Of a DNA stretch of 64,000 nt, positions 38,709 through 47,661 are shown in pieces (the stretch's first letter is position 1; each line of letters begins with the position of its first letter). Location of the stretch: assembly GCA_023437225.1 (NCBI GenBank), contig JAEZGS010000024.1, positions 131,576-195,575 on the forward strand. The letters are read 5' to 3'. Origin of the DNA: Bacteroidota bacterium. Its GTDB lineage: Bacteria; Bacteroidota; Bacteroidia; Chitinophagales; Chitinophagaceae. A model generated the notes under the pieces. It saw only the letters and a list, made by a program, of their open reading frames with translations. It made no database searches and was not told the origin of the DNA. Made by a program: the position numbers and the translations under genes.

Positions 38709-40433
38709 TTAGCGGCCACTGAGCTTTGAACCGGGTATTGAACTTATCAGTTCGCGGGTATATGGGTGCGCCGGCTTATCGTACACTGCTTCGGTCAGGC
38801 CTTCTTCAACAATCTTGCCCTGGTGCATGATGTACAGCCGGTCAGATACATACCTTAACAAAGCAAGATCGTGCGAAATAAACAAGGCACTGAATCCGAA
38901 CTCTTTTTTGAGATCGTTCAGTAAATTGATAACCTGAGCCTGCACACTGACATCAAGGGCCGATACCGATTCATCACAAACAATGAATTCCGGCTTCAAT
39001 GAAAGAGCACGCGCAATGACCACACGCTGTCGTTGCCCCCCGGAAAATTCATGTGGGTATCTCATGAAATGTTCGCTGCCAAGTCCAACTTTTTCAAGCA
39101 GTACAATGATCTCATTTTTTGCATTGGAACGCGTGATCTTTTTGTGTGCCTGCATTGCTTCCATGATGGCTTCGCCAATTCTTATTCTCGGGTTTAACGA
39201 AGAGTAGGGGTCCTGGAAAATCAGCTGCATACGGCTCCGCAGGTTGCGAATACGCGAGGCTTGCAGCGAAGTAATGTCCATGCCATCGAAGTTGATGGTA
39301 CCTGCCGTGGTTGGTACGAGTCTCAGTAACGCGCGACCCAGTGTGGTCTTGCCGCTGCCGGAACCGCCTGCAAGTCCTACCGTCTCTCCGCGGCCAATCA
39401 CAATCGTCACGTCATCGACCGCATTGAATTTCATACCCCGGGGGCCCCGAAACTCTACGCCGATGTGGGTGCCACTTACCAAGGGAGTAGTTTGAATGGT
39501 CATGCTTTGCGGAGATAAAGCCGGTCCTTTAACTGTGGTCGAAGCCATATTGGTTTCGCCGGTTACTACATCCGTTTTGAGTTGTTTTACTTTTATAAAA
39601 TCTCCTACCACAGGCAATCGTTGGGATTTGGGATGATTTGCGGGCCGGCATGCGAGCAGTGCACGAGTGTACGGATGCGAGGCTGCATGGATAAGGCTTC
39701 CAGCCTCCCCATATTCGACTAGCTGCCCCTGATACATAACGGCGATGTGTGTGGCGATGTCGGATACCAGTGCAAGATCATGACTGATGAATATTACGGC
39801 CATTTTAGTTTCGGCCTGCAGCTTATGAATAAGCGCTATAATGCTTTTTTGTACGGTAACATCGAGCGCAGTTGTTGGCTCATCGCAGATCAGCAACAAG
39901 GGATTTGTACTCATCGCCATGGCGATCATGACTCTTTGTTTCTGTCCGCCACTTAACTGGTGAGGGTATTTTCGGTAGATAGTATCCGGGTCTGGTAATT
40001 CAACCCTGGTGAAAAGTTCAATAACTCGTTGCTTTACGTTTTGCCTGCTGATGTTTTCGTGCGCCTGTATCGCTTCGGCTACCTGTTCACCGCAGGTTAA
40101 TACAGGATTTAGCGAGGTCATCGGTTCCTGGAAGACCATGGAGATCTTTGCTCCCCGTGTGGATCGTAGCTGTTGTAACGGTTCGCTAAGCAGATCAGTT
40201 CGTTCGCCGCCTTCCGGTGAAAACCAGATATGTCCCTGGGGATATTTCACATGCGCCGATGAAATAAGTTGCAGAATACTTAGAGCAGTGACCGACTTGC
40301 CGGAGCCCGACTCGCCAACGATAGCGAGTGTCTGATTTTGATATAATTCCAACGATAAATCCTTCACTGCCTCAACTTCCGCGGTATCAAATTTAACGGA
40401 CAGCCGATCAATATGCAGTAGAGGTGCAGACAT
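38709..40433 (-). CDS. Fused oligopeptide/dipeptide ABC transporter ATPase (DppD-DppF type)
   Basis: Two complete ABC ATPase domains in one 574-residue chain. Domain 1: Walker A GESGSGKS (40-47), signature LSGGQKQRV, Walker [12 protein letters not shown]. Domain 2: Walker [20 protein letters not shown], signature FSGGQRQRV and Walker [13 protein letters not shown]. The C-terminal [12 protein letters not shown] region and the inter-domain [11 protein letters not shown] region are the oligopeptide-family extensions. It energises uptake of peptides or nickel; permease and binding-protein genes are not adjacent. It starts 1 bp after the amn stop, so the two are probably co-transcribed. Confidence 0.92.
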   Translation of the reverse strand: MSAPLLHIDRLSVKFDTAEVEAVKDLSLELYQNQTLAIVGESGSGKSVTALSILQLISSAHVKYPQGHIWFSPEGGERTDLLSEPLQQLRSTRGAKISMVFQEPMTSLNPVLTCGEQVAEAIQAHENISRQNVKQRVIELFTRVELPDPDTIYRKYPHQLSGGQKQRVMIAMAMSTNPLLLICDEPTTALDVTVQKSIIALIHKLQAETKMAVIFISHDLALVSDIATHIAVMYQGQLVEYGEAGSLIHAASHPYTRALLACRPANHPKSQRLPVVGDFIKVKQLKTDVVTGETNMASTTVKGPALSPQSMTIQTTPLVSGTHIGVEFRGPRGMKFNAVDDVTIVIGRGETVGLAGGSGSGKTTLGRALLRLVPTTAGTINFDGMDITSLQASRIRNLRSRMQLIFQDPYSSLNPRIRIGEAIMEAMQAHKKITRSNAKNEIIVLLEKVGLGSEHFMRYPHEFSGGQRQRVVIARALSLKPEFIVCDESVSALDVSVQAQVINLLNDLKKEFGFSALFISHDLALLRYVSDRLYIMHQGKIVEEGLTEAVYDKPAHPYTRELISSIPGSKLSGR

Positions 40434-40434
40434 C

Positions 40435-41205
40435 CTAAAATTTAAGATGTTTAACTGTAAGACCGTTATTGATCAATTGCTTCAATGAATCTATCCCGAT
40501 GCGAATATGCCGTTCAACATAAGAAGCGGTTACTTTTTTATCGCTCTCTTCCGTTTTTACACCCTCCGGTGTCATCGGCTGATCGCTTACCAGCAGGAGC
40601 GCTCCGGTAGGAATCTTGTTGTAAAAGCCTACTGTGAATATTGTTGCCGTTTCCATATCAATGGCGTGGGCGCGGATTTGCTGTAGATATTCTTTGAACT
40701 TTTCATCATGTTCCCATACACGCCGGTTGGTGGTATACACCGTGCCAGTCCAGTAATCTTCACCGTAATCACGAATCGTGGTTGACACCGCTTTTTGCAA
40801 CGCAAACGCAGGCATGGCGGGCACTTCAGGTGGGAAGTAATCGTCGGAGGTACCTTCCCCGCGAATAGCTGCAATGGGAAGTATCAGATCGCCAAGTTTG
40901 TTTCGTTTTTTCAAACCTCCGCATTTTCCAAGAAATAATACCGCTTTCGGATTTATTGCTGAGAGAAGGTCCATTACTGTTGCCGCAGTGGGACTTCCCA
41001 TTCCAAAATTGATCATGGTAATATCGCCGGAGGTAACGCATTGCATGGGCTTATACAGATCAACGATCTCTGCATCGTTCCATTCCGCAAACAATTGAAG
41101 GTAGTGGCTGAAGTTGGTTAACAGAAGGTATTTGCCGAAGTTCTCGAGTTTTTCGCCTGTGTACCGGGGTAGCCAGTTCTTTACAATTTCTTCTTTTGAT
41201 TTCAT
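40435..41205 (-). CDS. amn: AMP nucleosidase
   Basis: Hydrolyses AMP to adenine and ribose-5-phosphate. The 256-residue protein is the short Bacteroidota type with only the nucleoside phosphorylase-like domain; the N-terminal regulatory domain of E. coli Amn (484 residues) is absent. Seen: MINFGMGSPTAA (phosphate-binding loop), FLGKCGGLKKR, AIDMETATIFTVGF (ribose- and base-contacting Met-Glu) and LLVSDQPMTPEG. It is read toward the ABC ATPase gene one base away, and is divergent from a small nuclease-like gene. Confidence 0.9.
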   Translation of the reverse strand: MKSKEEIVKNWLPRYTGEKLENFGKYLLLTNFSHYLQLFAEWNDAEIVDLYKPMQCVTSGDITMINFGMGSPTAATVMDLLSAINPKAVLFLGKCGGLKKRNKLGDLILPIAAIRGEGTSDDYFPPEVPAMPAFALQKAVSTTIRDYGEDYWTGTVYTTNRRVWEHDEKFKEYLQQIRAHAIDMETATIFTVGFYNKIPTGALLLVSDQPMTPEGVKTEESDKKVTASYVERHIRIGIDSLKQLINNGLTVKHLKF

Positions 41206-41239
41206 GTCCGAAGATAAGTTTTTATAATTTTCCGCCTTT

Positions 41240-41677
41240 ATGATCCAGATTAACTATCCGAAGCACGATTTCAAAATACGTGAGGATAATAAGGTTCCCT
41301 TTATTTTCGATGAACTTCGGAAAACATGGTTGAAGCTCACACCTGAGGAATGGGTAAGGCAAAACTTTGTGCAATATCTTATCCGGGTGAAACATTATCC
41401 ATCTGCTTACATTGCGGTTGAAAAACAATTGAAACTTGGAGAGCTGGTCAAAAGGTTTGATCTGCTTGTATATGATAAAGCACACAAGCCATTCATGATG
41501 ATCGAATGCAAGGCAATGCAGGTGAAGCTTGATGAAAAGGTTATGCACCAGGTTCTTACTTACAACATCTCTGTACCGGTTCCATATCTCATCATCACGA
41601 ACGGTGTTTATTGTATGGGTATTTCGCGCAAGGAACAGGATGTTCGCTGGTTAAATGAAATTCCTGATCATCACTGA
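41240..41677 (+). CDS. Stand-alone HsdR N-terminal (PD-(D/E)xK) domain protein
   Basis: Small protein of 145 residues matching the type I restriction enzyme R protein N-terminal domain (HSDR_N_2). The nuclease-fold residues are visible: Asp in VKRFDLLVYD and the Glu-x-Lys in MMIECKAM. No helicase domain and no HsdM/HsdS genes follow, so it is not a restriction system. The protein is widespread as a single gene in Bacteroidota; a role in DNA processing is possible but not known. It lies divergent from amn and convergent with gdhA. Confidence 0.8.
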   Translation: MIQINYPKHDFKIREDNKVPFIFDELRKTWLKLTPEEWVRQNFVQYLIRVKHYPSAYIAVEKQLKLGELVKRFDLLVYDKAHKPFMMIECKAMQVKLDEKVMHQVLTYNISVPVPYLIITNGVYCMGISRKEQDVRWLNEIPDHH

Positions 41678-41692
41678 TTGCGTGCGTAAGGC

Positions 41693-41720
41693 AAAAAAAA
41701 AGGGCCGCAAAGCAGCCCTT
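41693..41720 (-). terminator. Terminator of glutamate dehydrogenase gene
   Basis: Hairpin AAGGGC/GCCCTT (41700-41720) with a 9-nt loop region. On the minus strand it is followed by a T run complementary to A9 at 41693-41701, 18 bp past the gdhA stop. Confidence 0.8.
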
Positions 41721-41737
41721 CAAAAAGATATTTTTCT

Positions 41738-43156
41738 TTATGGGAAGATTCCCAGTTCCGCATAGCTTGTGCCCACTTTATTGATGGCCACTACATAAGC
41801 TGCAGTGCGCATATCGGGAATTTCCGGGTTTTGTTTCCAAACTTCCATGATCTCTCTTGTAGCAGTGATCATTGTTTCCTCGAGACCGCTTCTCACCAGA
41901 TCCACTTCATCAGGTCCATGCATGATCAATTCACGTTCACGTGCGTTCACCTGCTTGCCGGTCAAATTTTCTATAGATCCGAGAATCTGTCCGTTCAGGT
42001 TTTCAGTGAATCTTTTTTCCATGCGACCATACCGAACATGGCTCAGGTTTTTAAGCCATTCGAAATATGAAACGGTTACGCCACCGGCATTCAGATACAT
42101 ATCGGGAACTACAAGAATTCCGCGTTCAGCGAAGTTCTCATCTGCTTCCGGAGTCAATGGTCCGTTGGCTGCTTCACCGATGATCTTTGCTTTGACCCTT
42201 GGAGCATTTTCTCCATTTATTACGTTCTCCAGTGCAGCAGGAATCAGGATGTCGCACTCCATTTCCAGAGCATCAGAGGATTTGTCGAAATTATTTGCAC
42301 CGGGATAATTCAGGATGGAGCCGGTTTCTTTTCTGTGACGGAATATCTGGTCAACCTCAAGTCCTGATGTACTCCAGATGGCACCTTCGTATTCAGCAAG
42401 TCCAACGATCAATGCGCCAGCTTCTTCGAAGAACTTGGCAGTATGATAACCAACATTACCGAGACCTTGTACCACCACGCGTTTCCCTTCAACTCCCGTT
42501 TCAAGGCCGAGTTTGCTCATTACTTCTTTCATCTGGCATACTTCGCGCAAGCCATAAAAAACACCGAGTCCTGTTGCCTCTCTTCTTCCTCTTACGCCAC
42601 CCTGTGTCACTGGTTTGCCGGTAACGCAGCCTTGTGCATCGATCTCACCCGGGCGCATGCTTGAATATGTATCAAGTATCCATGCCATCTCTCTTTCACC
42701 AGTGCCATAATCGGGAGCAGGCACGTCAATACCAGGTCCGATAAAATTCTTTTTGATGAGTTCAGATGTGTAGCGGCGTGTGATCTTTTCAAGATCATAT
42801 GCTGAATACTTGCTTGTATCAATGGTGATACCTCCTTTAGCACCGCCGAATGGTACATTCACAATTGCGCACTTGTATGTCATCAGCGCGGCCAATGCCA
42901 TCACTTCATCAAGATTAACGTTAGGTGCGAAACGAATACCTCCCTTACATGGGCTCTTATGGTGTGAATGTTGAACCCGGTATGCTTTGATGACTTCTAT
43001 CTTATCGCCCACCTTCACGGGGAAGTGCATACGATAAACTGCGTTGCATTGCTTGATCTGCTCAAGGATTCCTGGATCCCATGAAGTAAATTTCGCAGCT
43101 TTGTCAAAGCTTTTTTCAACGGCACCAAAAAAACTATATTCCTGATGTGCTGACAT
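41738..43156 (-). CDS. gdhA: Glu/Leu/Phe/Val-family dehydrogenase, probably glutamate dehydrogenase
   Basis: Reversible oxidative deamination of glutamate, linking the citric acid cycle to nitrogen. 472 residues. N-terminal substrate domain has SPCKGGIRFAPNV (substrate Lys) and FGGAKGGI (catalytic Lys); the NAD-binding domain has VVQGLGNVGYHTA and IIGEAANGP. The chain is slightly longer than the 420-450 of common GDHs. The call glutamate rather than leucine is by context and overall likeness, and is less firm. A nested palindrome stands 50 bp upstream of the start. Confidence 0.88.
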   Translation of the reverse strand: MSAHQEYSFFGAVEKSFDKAAKFTSWDPGILEQIKQCNAVYRMHFPVKVGDKIEVIKAYRVQHSHHKSPCKGGIRFAPNVNLDEVMALAALMTYKCAIVNVPFGGAKGGITIDTSKYSAYDLEKITRRYTSELIKKNFIGPGIDVPAPDYGTGEREMAWILDTYSSMRPGEIDAQGCVTGKPVTQGGVRGRREATGLGVFYGLREVCQMKEVMSKLGLETGVEGKRVVVQGLGNVGYHTAKFFEEAGALIVGLAEYEGAIWSTSGLEVDQIFRHRKETGSILNYPGANNFDKSSDALEMECDILIPAALENVINGENAPRVKAKIIGEAANGPLTPEADENFAERGILVVPDMYLNAGGVTVSYFEWLKNLSHVRYGRMEKRFTENLNGQILGSIENLTGKQVNARERELIMHGPDEVDLVRSGLEETMITATREIMEVWKQNPEIPDMRTAAYVVAINKVGTSYAELGIFP

Positions 43157-43205
43157 GTTTTGCTGTTTATTTTATTGAATAATTAGTGAAGCTTGATTTT
43201 TCGAG

Positions 43206-43239
43206 TGCCAAATAAACGAACATTCGTTAACATTTGGCA
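43206..43239. promoter_or_regulatory. Nested palindrome upstream of gdhA
   Basis: Outer arms TGCCAAAT/ATTTGGCA enclose inner arms AACGAA-CA-TTCGTT. All arms are perfect. It lies 50 bp before the gdhA start in the 142-bp gap to ccmD. It looks like an operator for a dimeric regulator (the inner part resembles TetR-type sites) or a stable hairpin; no T run argues against a terminator. Confidence 0.55.
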
Positions 43240-43298
43240 TGATTAATTTCAATTGATTGCTACTTAATAAAAGCCTGACCAGTATAATGTAAATACCT

Positions 43299-43517
43299 CT
43301 ATACATCCTGTTTTTCAAGTTTGGTGATCTTACGATCAAGCCGCACCAGGTAAAAAATGACGCCTGCGAGGATGGTCAGCAACACGGCTACCACAACATA
43401 AATTTTGCCTTCGGCTCGCAGACCTGAAGCATCATTCACATCATTTAAAGTGGTATCCTGGGCCTGAAGAAATGCGCTAATAAGAAGGGCAAGGGTTGCC
43501 AGCAGATATCGTTTCAT
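43299..43517 (-). CDS. CcmD-like small membrane protein
   Basis: Small protein of 72 residues with a signal-like N-terminus (to about residue 19, LISAFLQAQ) and one membrane segment (about 38-60) followed by a charged tail RLDRKITKLEKQ. This layout and its position 2 bp after ccmC match the CcmD family, which helps haem release from the CcmABC exporter. The sequence itself is weakly conserved, so the call relies on context. Confidence 0.7.
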   Translation of the reverse strand: MKRYLLATLALLISAFLQAQDTTLNDVNDASGLRAEGKIYVVVAVLLTILAGVIFYLVRLDRKITKLEKQDV

Positions 43518-43519
43518 GT

Positions 43520-44194
43520 TCAGATTCTTTCCAGTTTTTGTTCTTCGAGTTTTCTAAGCCGAATAAATAAAGTTGACATCCAGATTCCCAGTAATGTCCA
43601 TCCGAGCACTGCAGGCCAGAAGATCACACGCATCTCAGGGTCCAGATCACTCCCGCTCATTGCAGGATTTCCCTCAACCCCTTTGCCACCGGGATGTAAT
43701 GATTCTACCATACGCGGCAGCACCATGATCATGGGGATGTAAATGAAATAAGCAAAGATGTTATATACCGCGGCAATGCGCGCACGCTTGTCGATATCCG
43801 TAATCGAATTCCGGAGCACGAAATAAGCAAGATAAATAAGCAATGCAATGGCGGCGCCGAGCTGTTTTGGATCGTTATTCCAGGGCGCACCCCATGTGTA
43901 ATTAGCCCATATAGCGCCGGTGATCAATCCCAAAATGCCAAACAGTGTTCCTGTTTTTGCATATTCATTCGAAAGACTATCCGCTTTTATTGACGGTCTT
44001 TGTAGGTACCGGATGGCATTGATCAATGAGATGGTGATCAGTGCAAGCTGACCAAACCACATGGGAACATGAAAGAAGAGATTTCTTATCGTTTGCTGAA
44101 GGTTTCCAATATCCGGCACGCGCACAGTAAAGCCGCGCACAACGGTATATACAAGTAACAAGACAGCCAGAACCTTCCACCAGTTACGGCGCAT
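43520..44194 (-). CDS. ccmC: Haem exporter CcmC/CcsA-family protein
   Basis: Membrane protein of 224 residues for cytochrome c maturation. It has six hydrophobic segments, an FHVPMWFGQL segment (conserved His) and the tryptophan-rich haem-handling motif WGAPWNNDPKQ between membrane helices. It lies 2 bp before ccmD and about 40 bp after ccmB on the minus strand. The diheme cytochrome encoded at 9441-10805 would need this pathway. Confidence 0.9.
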   Translation of the reverse strand: MRRNWWKVLAVLLLVYTVVRGFTVRVPDIGNLQQTIRNLFFHVPMWFGQLALITISLINAIRYLQRPSIKADSLSNEYAKTGTLFGILGLITGAIWANYTWGAPWNNDPKQLGAAIALLIYLAYFVLRNSITDIDKRARIAAVYNIFAYFIYIPMIMVLPRMVESLHPGGKGVEGNPAMSGSDLDPEMRVIFWPAVLGWTLLGIWMSTLFIRLRKLEEQKLERI

Positions 44195-44233
44195 ATCAAT
44201 AATTTAAGTGTCAAAAATAGGGTAATCGAACTA

Positions 44234-44893
44234 TCAATCCTTCCATAAAAAAGGAAAGAGGATGATAGAAAGCGTTACTACCAGCAAGTCCAATCCTATC
44301 AATAGCAATATAAGCTGTGATAGTCCCGATTGAATCACATCTGCAAATGCGATATTAGAGATCTTCATCAGCAGCAGCACCTGCGGGATGATCAAAGGAA
44401 AACCAAGGATGGCCATCAATGCCGCATTTTGTTGGGCTCTTGCGGCAATGGCAGCGAGAAATGTAAATACGAGGCTCAGGCTTATCCCACCCAAACAAGC
44501 TATGCCGAGAAACCGGAACGCATGTACAAGAGGATCGCCGAGTAATAACATAAAGAGCGATAAACTGGTAACGCTCATCAATACCATCAGGAACGCATTG
44601 AAAACGAGCTTGGACAAAATGTAATCGCGCGCCCCGGAGATTGTATAATAGTAAAGCATTCTGCCACGACTTTCCTGCAGAAAACTTTTTGCTACTGCAT
44701 TTACACAAATAAACAATTGTATCATCCAGAATAAGCCGTTCCAAACCTTTTCTTCAGGCTGTTGCATGGCCAGATAGAGCACAAAAATGGTGGATGCCAC
44801 ATACAGCAGAATGCCATAGAAAGTATACTGCTGGCGGATCTCCAGCAACAGATCTTTTCTTAACAATGCATAGATTTTCTGAATGGATCTCAA
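44234..44893 (-). CDS. ccmB: Haem exporter subunit CcmB
   Basis: Membrane subunit of the CcmABC exporter, 219 residues, six predicted membrane helices. The N-terminus ALLRKDLLLEIRQQY and the FLQESRGRMLYYYTIS segment are typical of CcmB. The ATPase gene ccmA is not adjacent. It follows tdk by 11 bp and probably shares its transcript with ccmC and ccmD. Confidence 0.87.
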   Translation of the reverse strand: MRSIQKIYALLRKDLLLEIRQQYTFYGILLYVASTIFVLYLAMQQPEEKVWNGLFWMIQLFICVNAVAKSFLQESRGRMLYYYTISGARDYILSKLVFNAFLMVLMSVTSLSLFMLLLGDPLVHAFRFLGIACLGGISLSLVFTFLAAIAARAQQNAALMAILGFPLIIPQVLLLMKISNIAFADVIQSGLSQLILLLIGLDLLVVTLSIILFPFLWKD

Positions 44894-44904
44894 TTAAAGC
44901 AGTT

Positions 44905-45471
44905 TCAGTGTTCGTAATAACATTTTCTGCATCGGGGTTCATACCTGTCCTTTTCTCCGAGCAGCACCTGTGAACCTTCCGCAACCTTGCGATATGAATA
45001 GTTTGCTATATGTCCGCATTTCACGCAGATCGCGTGCAGCTTTGTAATGTAATCTGCTTTAGCCAGCAGATTCGGCATCTGCCCAAAAGGTTTACCGAGG
45101 TAGTCCATATCCAACCCTGCGATGATAACCCGTATTCCTCGTAGTGCAAGCTGATCGCACACTTCCGGCAACTGGTCGTCAAAGAATTGTGCTTCGTCAA
45201 TACCCACCACATCACAGTCAGTTGCATACAGTAGAATGGTCTGAGAATTATCGATCGGCGTGGATTGAATCGCATTCTCATCATGCGATACAATGTTCAT
45301 TTCATCATACCTCACATCGATCTTTGGCTTGAAGATCTCGACTTTCAGGTTTGCAATTTTAACACGTTTTAATCTTCGGATAAGTTCTTCAGTTTTCCCG
45401 GAAAACATTGAGCCACAGATCACTTCGATAACTCCTCTGCGTTCGCCCGAGATGTTTGGTTCTATGTACAT
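44905..45471 (-). CDS. tdk: Thymidine kinase
   Basis: Salvage enzyme phosphorylating thymidine to dTMP. 188 residues of the type II (human TK1-like) family: P-loop [18 protein letters not shown] motif ([12 protein letters not shown]), catalytic region [12 protein letters not shown] and a zinc-binding Cys set CVKCGH and CRKC. It is the first gene of a run with ccmB, ccmC and ccmD, an arrangement with no evident metabolic link. Confidence 0.96.
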   Translation of the reverse strand: MYIEPNISGERRGVIEVICGSMFSGKTEELIRRLKRVKIANLKVEIFKPKIDVRYDEMNIVSHDENAIQSTPIDNSQTILLYATDCDVVGIDEAQFFDDQLPEVCDQLALRGIRVIIAGLDMDYLGKPFGQMPNLLAKADYITKLHAICVKCGHIANYSYRKVAEGSQVLLGEKDRYEPRCRKCYYEH

Positions 45472-45539
45472 GTATAGAAAATAGGTACAATAATTGTAAA
45501 TTTATCTGCCAAATTACTCATAACTAGTACCCACCTATC

Positions 45540-46316
45540 ATGGAGCGTTTAGCAGAACTGATCAGCAAATTAAAAGAACAATTCGAACATAATGCCGATA
45601 AACAACAACTATTGGTGATTACCCGTATGATCGAACAGGAGTTATTACAGCAGGTGAATAACGTTAATCGCTCTGTAGGTTCTTCTAAGATATCGGTAGT
45701 TATGCCGGGGCCGCGTGTAAGTGCAGATACTCAACCGCAGCCTCAATCAAAACCTGTGACGCCACCACCGTCACAGCACAATACACCCTCACCTTCGCAA
45801 TCTCAGCCAACACCACCGCCTCAACCGCAGGTCACACCGCCGCCTCCACCGCCGGTGACCTCGACGCCTCCGCCGCAGGTAGCTTCCCCAACGCCCAAAC
45901 CTGTACAGGAAGAAAAGCCGTCACACAAGTGGAACCTTGATCCTCTTCACGATGTGCCAACACTGGCTCAGCAAACAACACCGCGTGAATTGAATGAAAC
46001 CATTGCCAACTCATCTGTATCCCGCAATGATCAATTGAAAACAGAAGTGATGGAAGTGGGTCACCGACTTACAGACTCGCCCATTCGTGATCTCAAAAAA
46101 GGAATTGGAGTTAACGACAGGTACGTATTCATTAATGAACTCTTCCGTGGCGATGAAGTGATGTATGAAAGAAGCATCAAAACAATCAATAACTTCCGCA
46201 TCTATGCAGAAGCACAATACTGGATAGAACGGGAATTAAAGTTGAAACTGGGATGGGATGGGTCAAAGCATTCCGTGAAAACTTTCGACCAACTAGTTCG
46301 CAGAAGATTCCTTTAA
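45540..46316 (+). CDS. Conserved hypothetical protein with proline-rich linker
   Basis: Function unknown. 258 residues in three parts: an N-terminal helical piece (1-45, MERLAELISKLKEQFEHN), a Pro/Gln/Thr-rich spacer (about 62-122, runs of PPPPPP and TPPPQ) and a C-terminal domain (about 170-258) containing LKKGIGVNDRYVFINELFRG and a Trp-rich end (WIERELKLKLGW). The C-terminal domain is recurrent in Bacteroidota proteins of unknown role. No signal peptide, so probably cytoplasmic. It converges with waaA, whose stop codon begins at the next base. Confidence 0.75.
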   Translation: MERLAELISKLKEQFEHNADKQQLLVITRMIEQELLQQVNNVNRSVGSSKISVVMPGPRVSADTQPQPQSKPVTPPPSQHNTPSPSQSQPTPPPQPQVTPPPPPPVTSTPPPQVASPTPKPVQEEKPSHKWNLDPLHDVPTLAQQTTPRELNETIANSSVSRNDQLKTEVMEVGHRLTDSPIRDLKKGIGVNDRYVFINELFRGDEVMYERSIKTINNFRIYAEAQYWIERELKLKLGWDGSKHSVKTFDQLVRRRFL

Positions 46317-47555
46317 TTACAATTTTTTCTTTTCAATGTGCTCAACGATCCGTTGGGTTGCGCCTGCTTTTGCCCGCACGTAGCTTCCTGCCTGGGTTGC
46401 AGCAGCCTGATAGTATTCCTCGTCGTCCAGTAAACGGTTGCACACCCGTTCGAGTTCCAGTGCTGAATCAATGCTCATTACACCGCCAATTTTCACCAGC
46501 TCAACAGCTTCGATGTATTTTTCATATACAGGTCCGATGACCACAGGCCTTCCGTACACAGCGGCTTCCAGTACATTATGAATGCCGTCGTCTCCAAAAC
46601 CGCCGCCCACATAACAGATGGTGGCATAATGGTACAATCGCGAGAGCATTCCGATATTATCGATGATAAGTGTTTGCGGCCTTTTTGCCGGATCCTTTGC
46701 AAACGCCGAAAACCTTTCAGTTTCAGGAAATAATTTTTCGATGTATTGCAAACGGTCTTCATCTATATGATGGGGGGCGATGATGAATCGTATGTCTTTA
46801 TTCACTTTTGCAAGATGCACAAGTTGTTCTTCATCTTCCTGCCAGGTGCTACCCGCAACAATTACGGGGCTGTTTCTTACAAATACTTCTACCGTCGGTA
46901 TCACTGAAAATCCGGCAGCGATCTCCAAAACACGATCAAATCTCGTGTCTCCACCTACAGTAACAGGAAGCGAATCATTTATGGTGTAAAGGAGATCAAC
47001 TGATGCCTTATCCTGGACAAACATCCTGCTGAAATAGCTGAGCATCTTGCGATGCAGCGCACCATACCAGCGGAAAAAGGGTTGTTTGGGACGAAATACT
47101 GCCGATACCAGGAGAGTAGGGATGCGGCGTGCGTGTAGCTGTTGCAGGTAATAATACCAATATTCGTACTTCACCCAGATAACAAGGGTTGGCTTGAAGG
47201 TATTTAAAAATGATTCAGCATTTGCCCGCGTACCGATAGGGAGGTATAGCACAAGATCGGCTCCCTCATAGTCTTTTCTCACCTCGTAGCCCGAAGGTGA
47301 AAAAAAGGTGACCAGGTATTTTCTTTGGGGGTAACGTTGACGGATCTCTTCCAGTATCGGCCTTCCCTGTTCAAATTCTCCCAGCGATGCACAATGCATC
47401 CACACAAGTTCGCCGGATGATTTGAAAGCCATTTGTTTTTGCGCTGACCTCCCACGAATCCATTGTTTTGCTTTTTGATTCCATGGAGAAACGAGCCAGA
47501 TACCGGCCACATAAAGGCGAAGGAACAGATTGTATAGGATCAGCGATAACATCAT
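46317..47555 (-). CDS. waaA: 3-deoxy-D-manno-octulosonic acid (Kdo) transferase
   Basis: Inner-membrane glycosyltransferase adding Kdo to lipid A precursors with CMP-Kdo as donor. About 412 residues. An N-terminal membrane anchor (LILYNLFLRLYVAGIWL), then WMHCASLGEFEQGRPIL and the GT-B half with VIVAGSTWQEDEEQL and YVGGGFGDDGIHNVLEAA, all diagnostic of the GT30 family. The start is set at the first of two adjacent ATGs at 47555 (MMLSLIL); upstream in-frame ATGs at 47588 and 47714 would give unusual N-termini, and the latter falls in the next gene. Confidence 0.92.
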   Translation of the reverse strand: MMLSLILYNLFLRLYVAGIWLVSPWNQKAKQWIRGRSAQKQMAFKSSGELVWMHCASLGEFEQGRPILEEIRQRYPQRKYLVTFFSPSGYEVRKDYEGADLVLYLPIGTRANAESFLNTFKPTLVIWVKYEYWYYYLQQLHARRIPTLLVSAVFRPKQPFFRWYGALHRKMLSYFSRMFVQDKASVDLLYTINDSLPVTVGGDTRFDRVLEIAAGFSVIPTVEVFVRNSPVIVAGSTWQEDEEQLVHLAKVNKDIRFIIAPHHIDEDRLQYIEKLFPETERFSAFAKDPAKRPQTLIIDNIGMLSRLYHYATICYVGGGFGDDGIHNVLEAAVYGRPVVIGPVYEKYIEAVELVKIGGVMSIDSALELERVCNRLLDDEEYYQAAATQAGSYVRAKAGATQRIVEHIEKKKL

Positions 47556-47618
47556 TTTGCCGGTCACAAATGTAAATGCATTCTTCATGTAAACATAATC
47601 TGGCGCTAAACTGCCGGA

Positions 47619-47649
47619 TTGGACATACCAGTTTTTTGCACTAGGTTTG
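47619..47649 (+). promoter_or_regulatory. Promoter of the polysaccharide operon
   Basis: TTG (47619-47621), spacer of 20 bp and TAGGTTTG (47642-47649) match the Bacteroidota consensus. Transcription would start near 47656, just before the first ATG of the aminotransferase. Confidence 0.75.
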
Positions 47650-47661
47650 TGCCCGTTTAAA

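Noticed and set aside
40433..40435. Complete oligopeptide transporter at the Dpp/Opp-type ATPase
   Set aside because: No permease or binding-protein gene is adjacent; the neighbours are AMP nucleosidase and queA.
41240..41677. Type I restriction-modification system
   Set aside because: Only the HsdR N-terminal domain is present; no helicase, methylase or specificity gene is near, so it is listed as a solitary protein.
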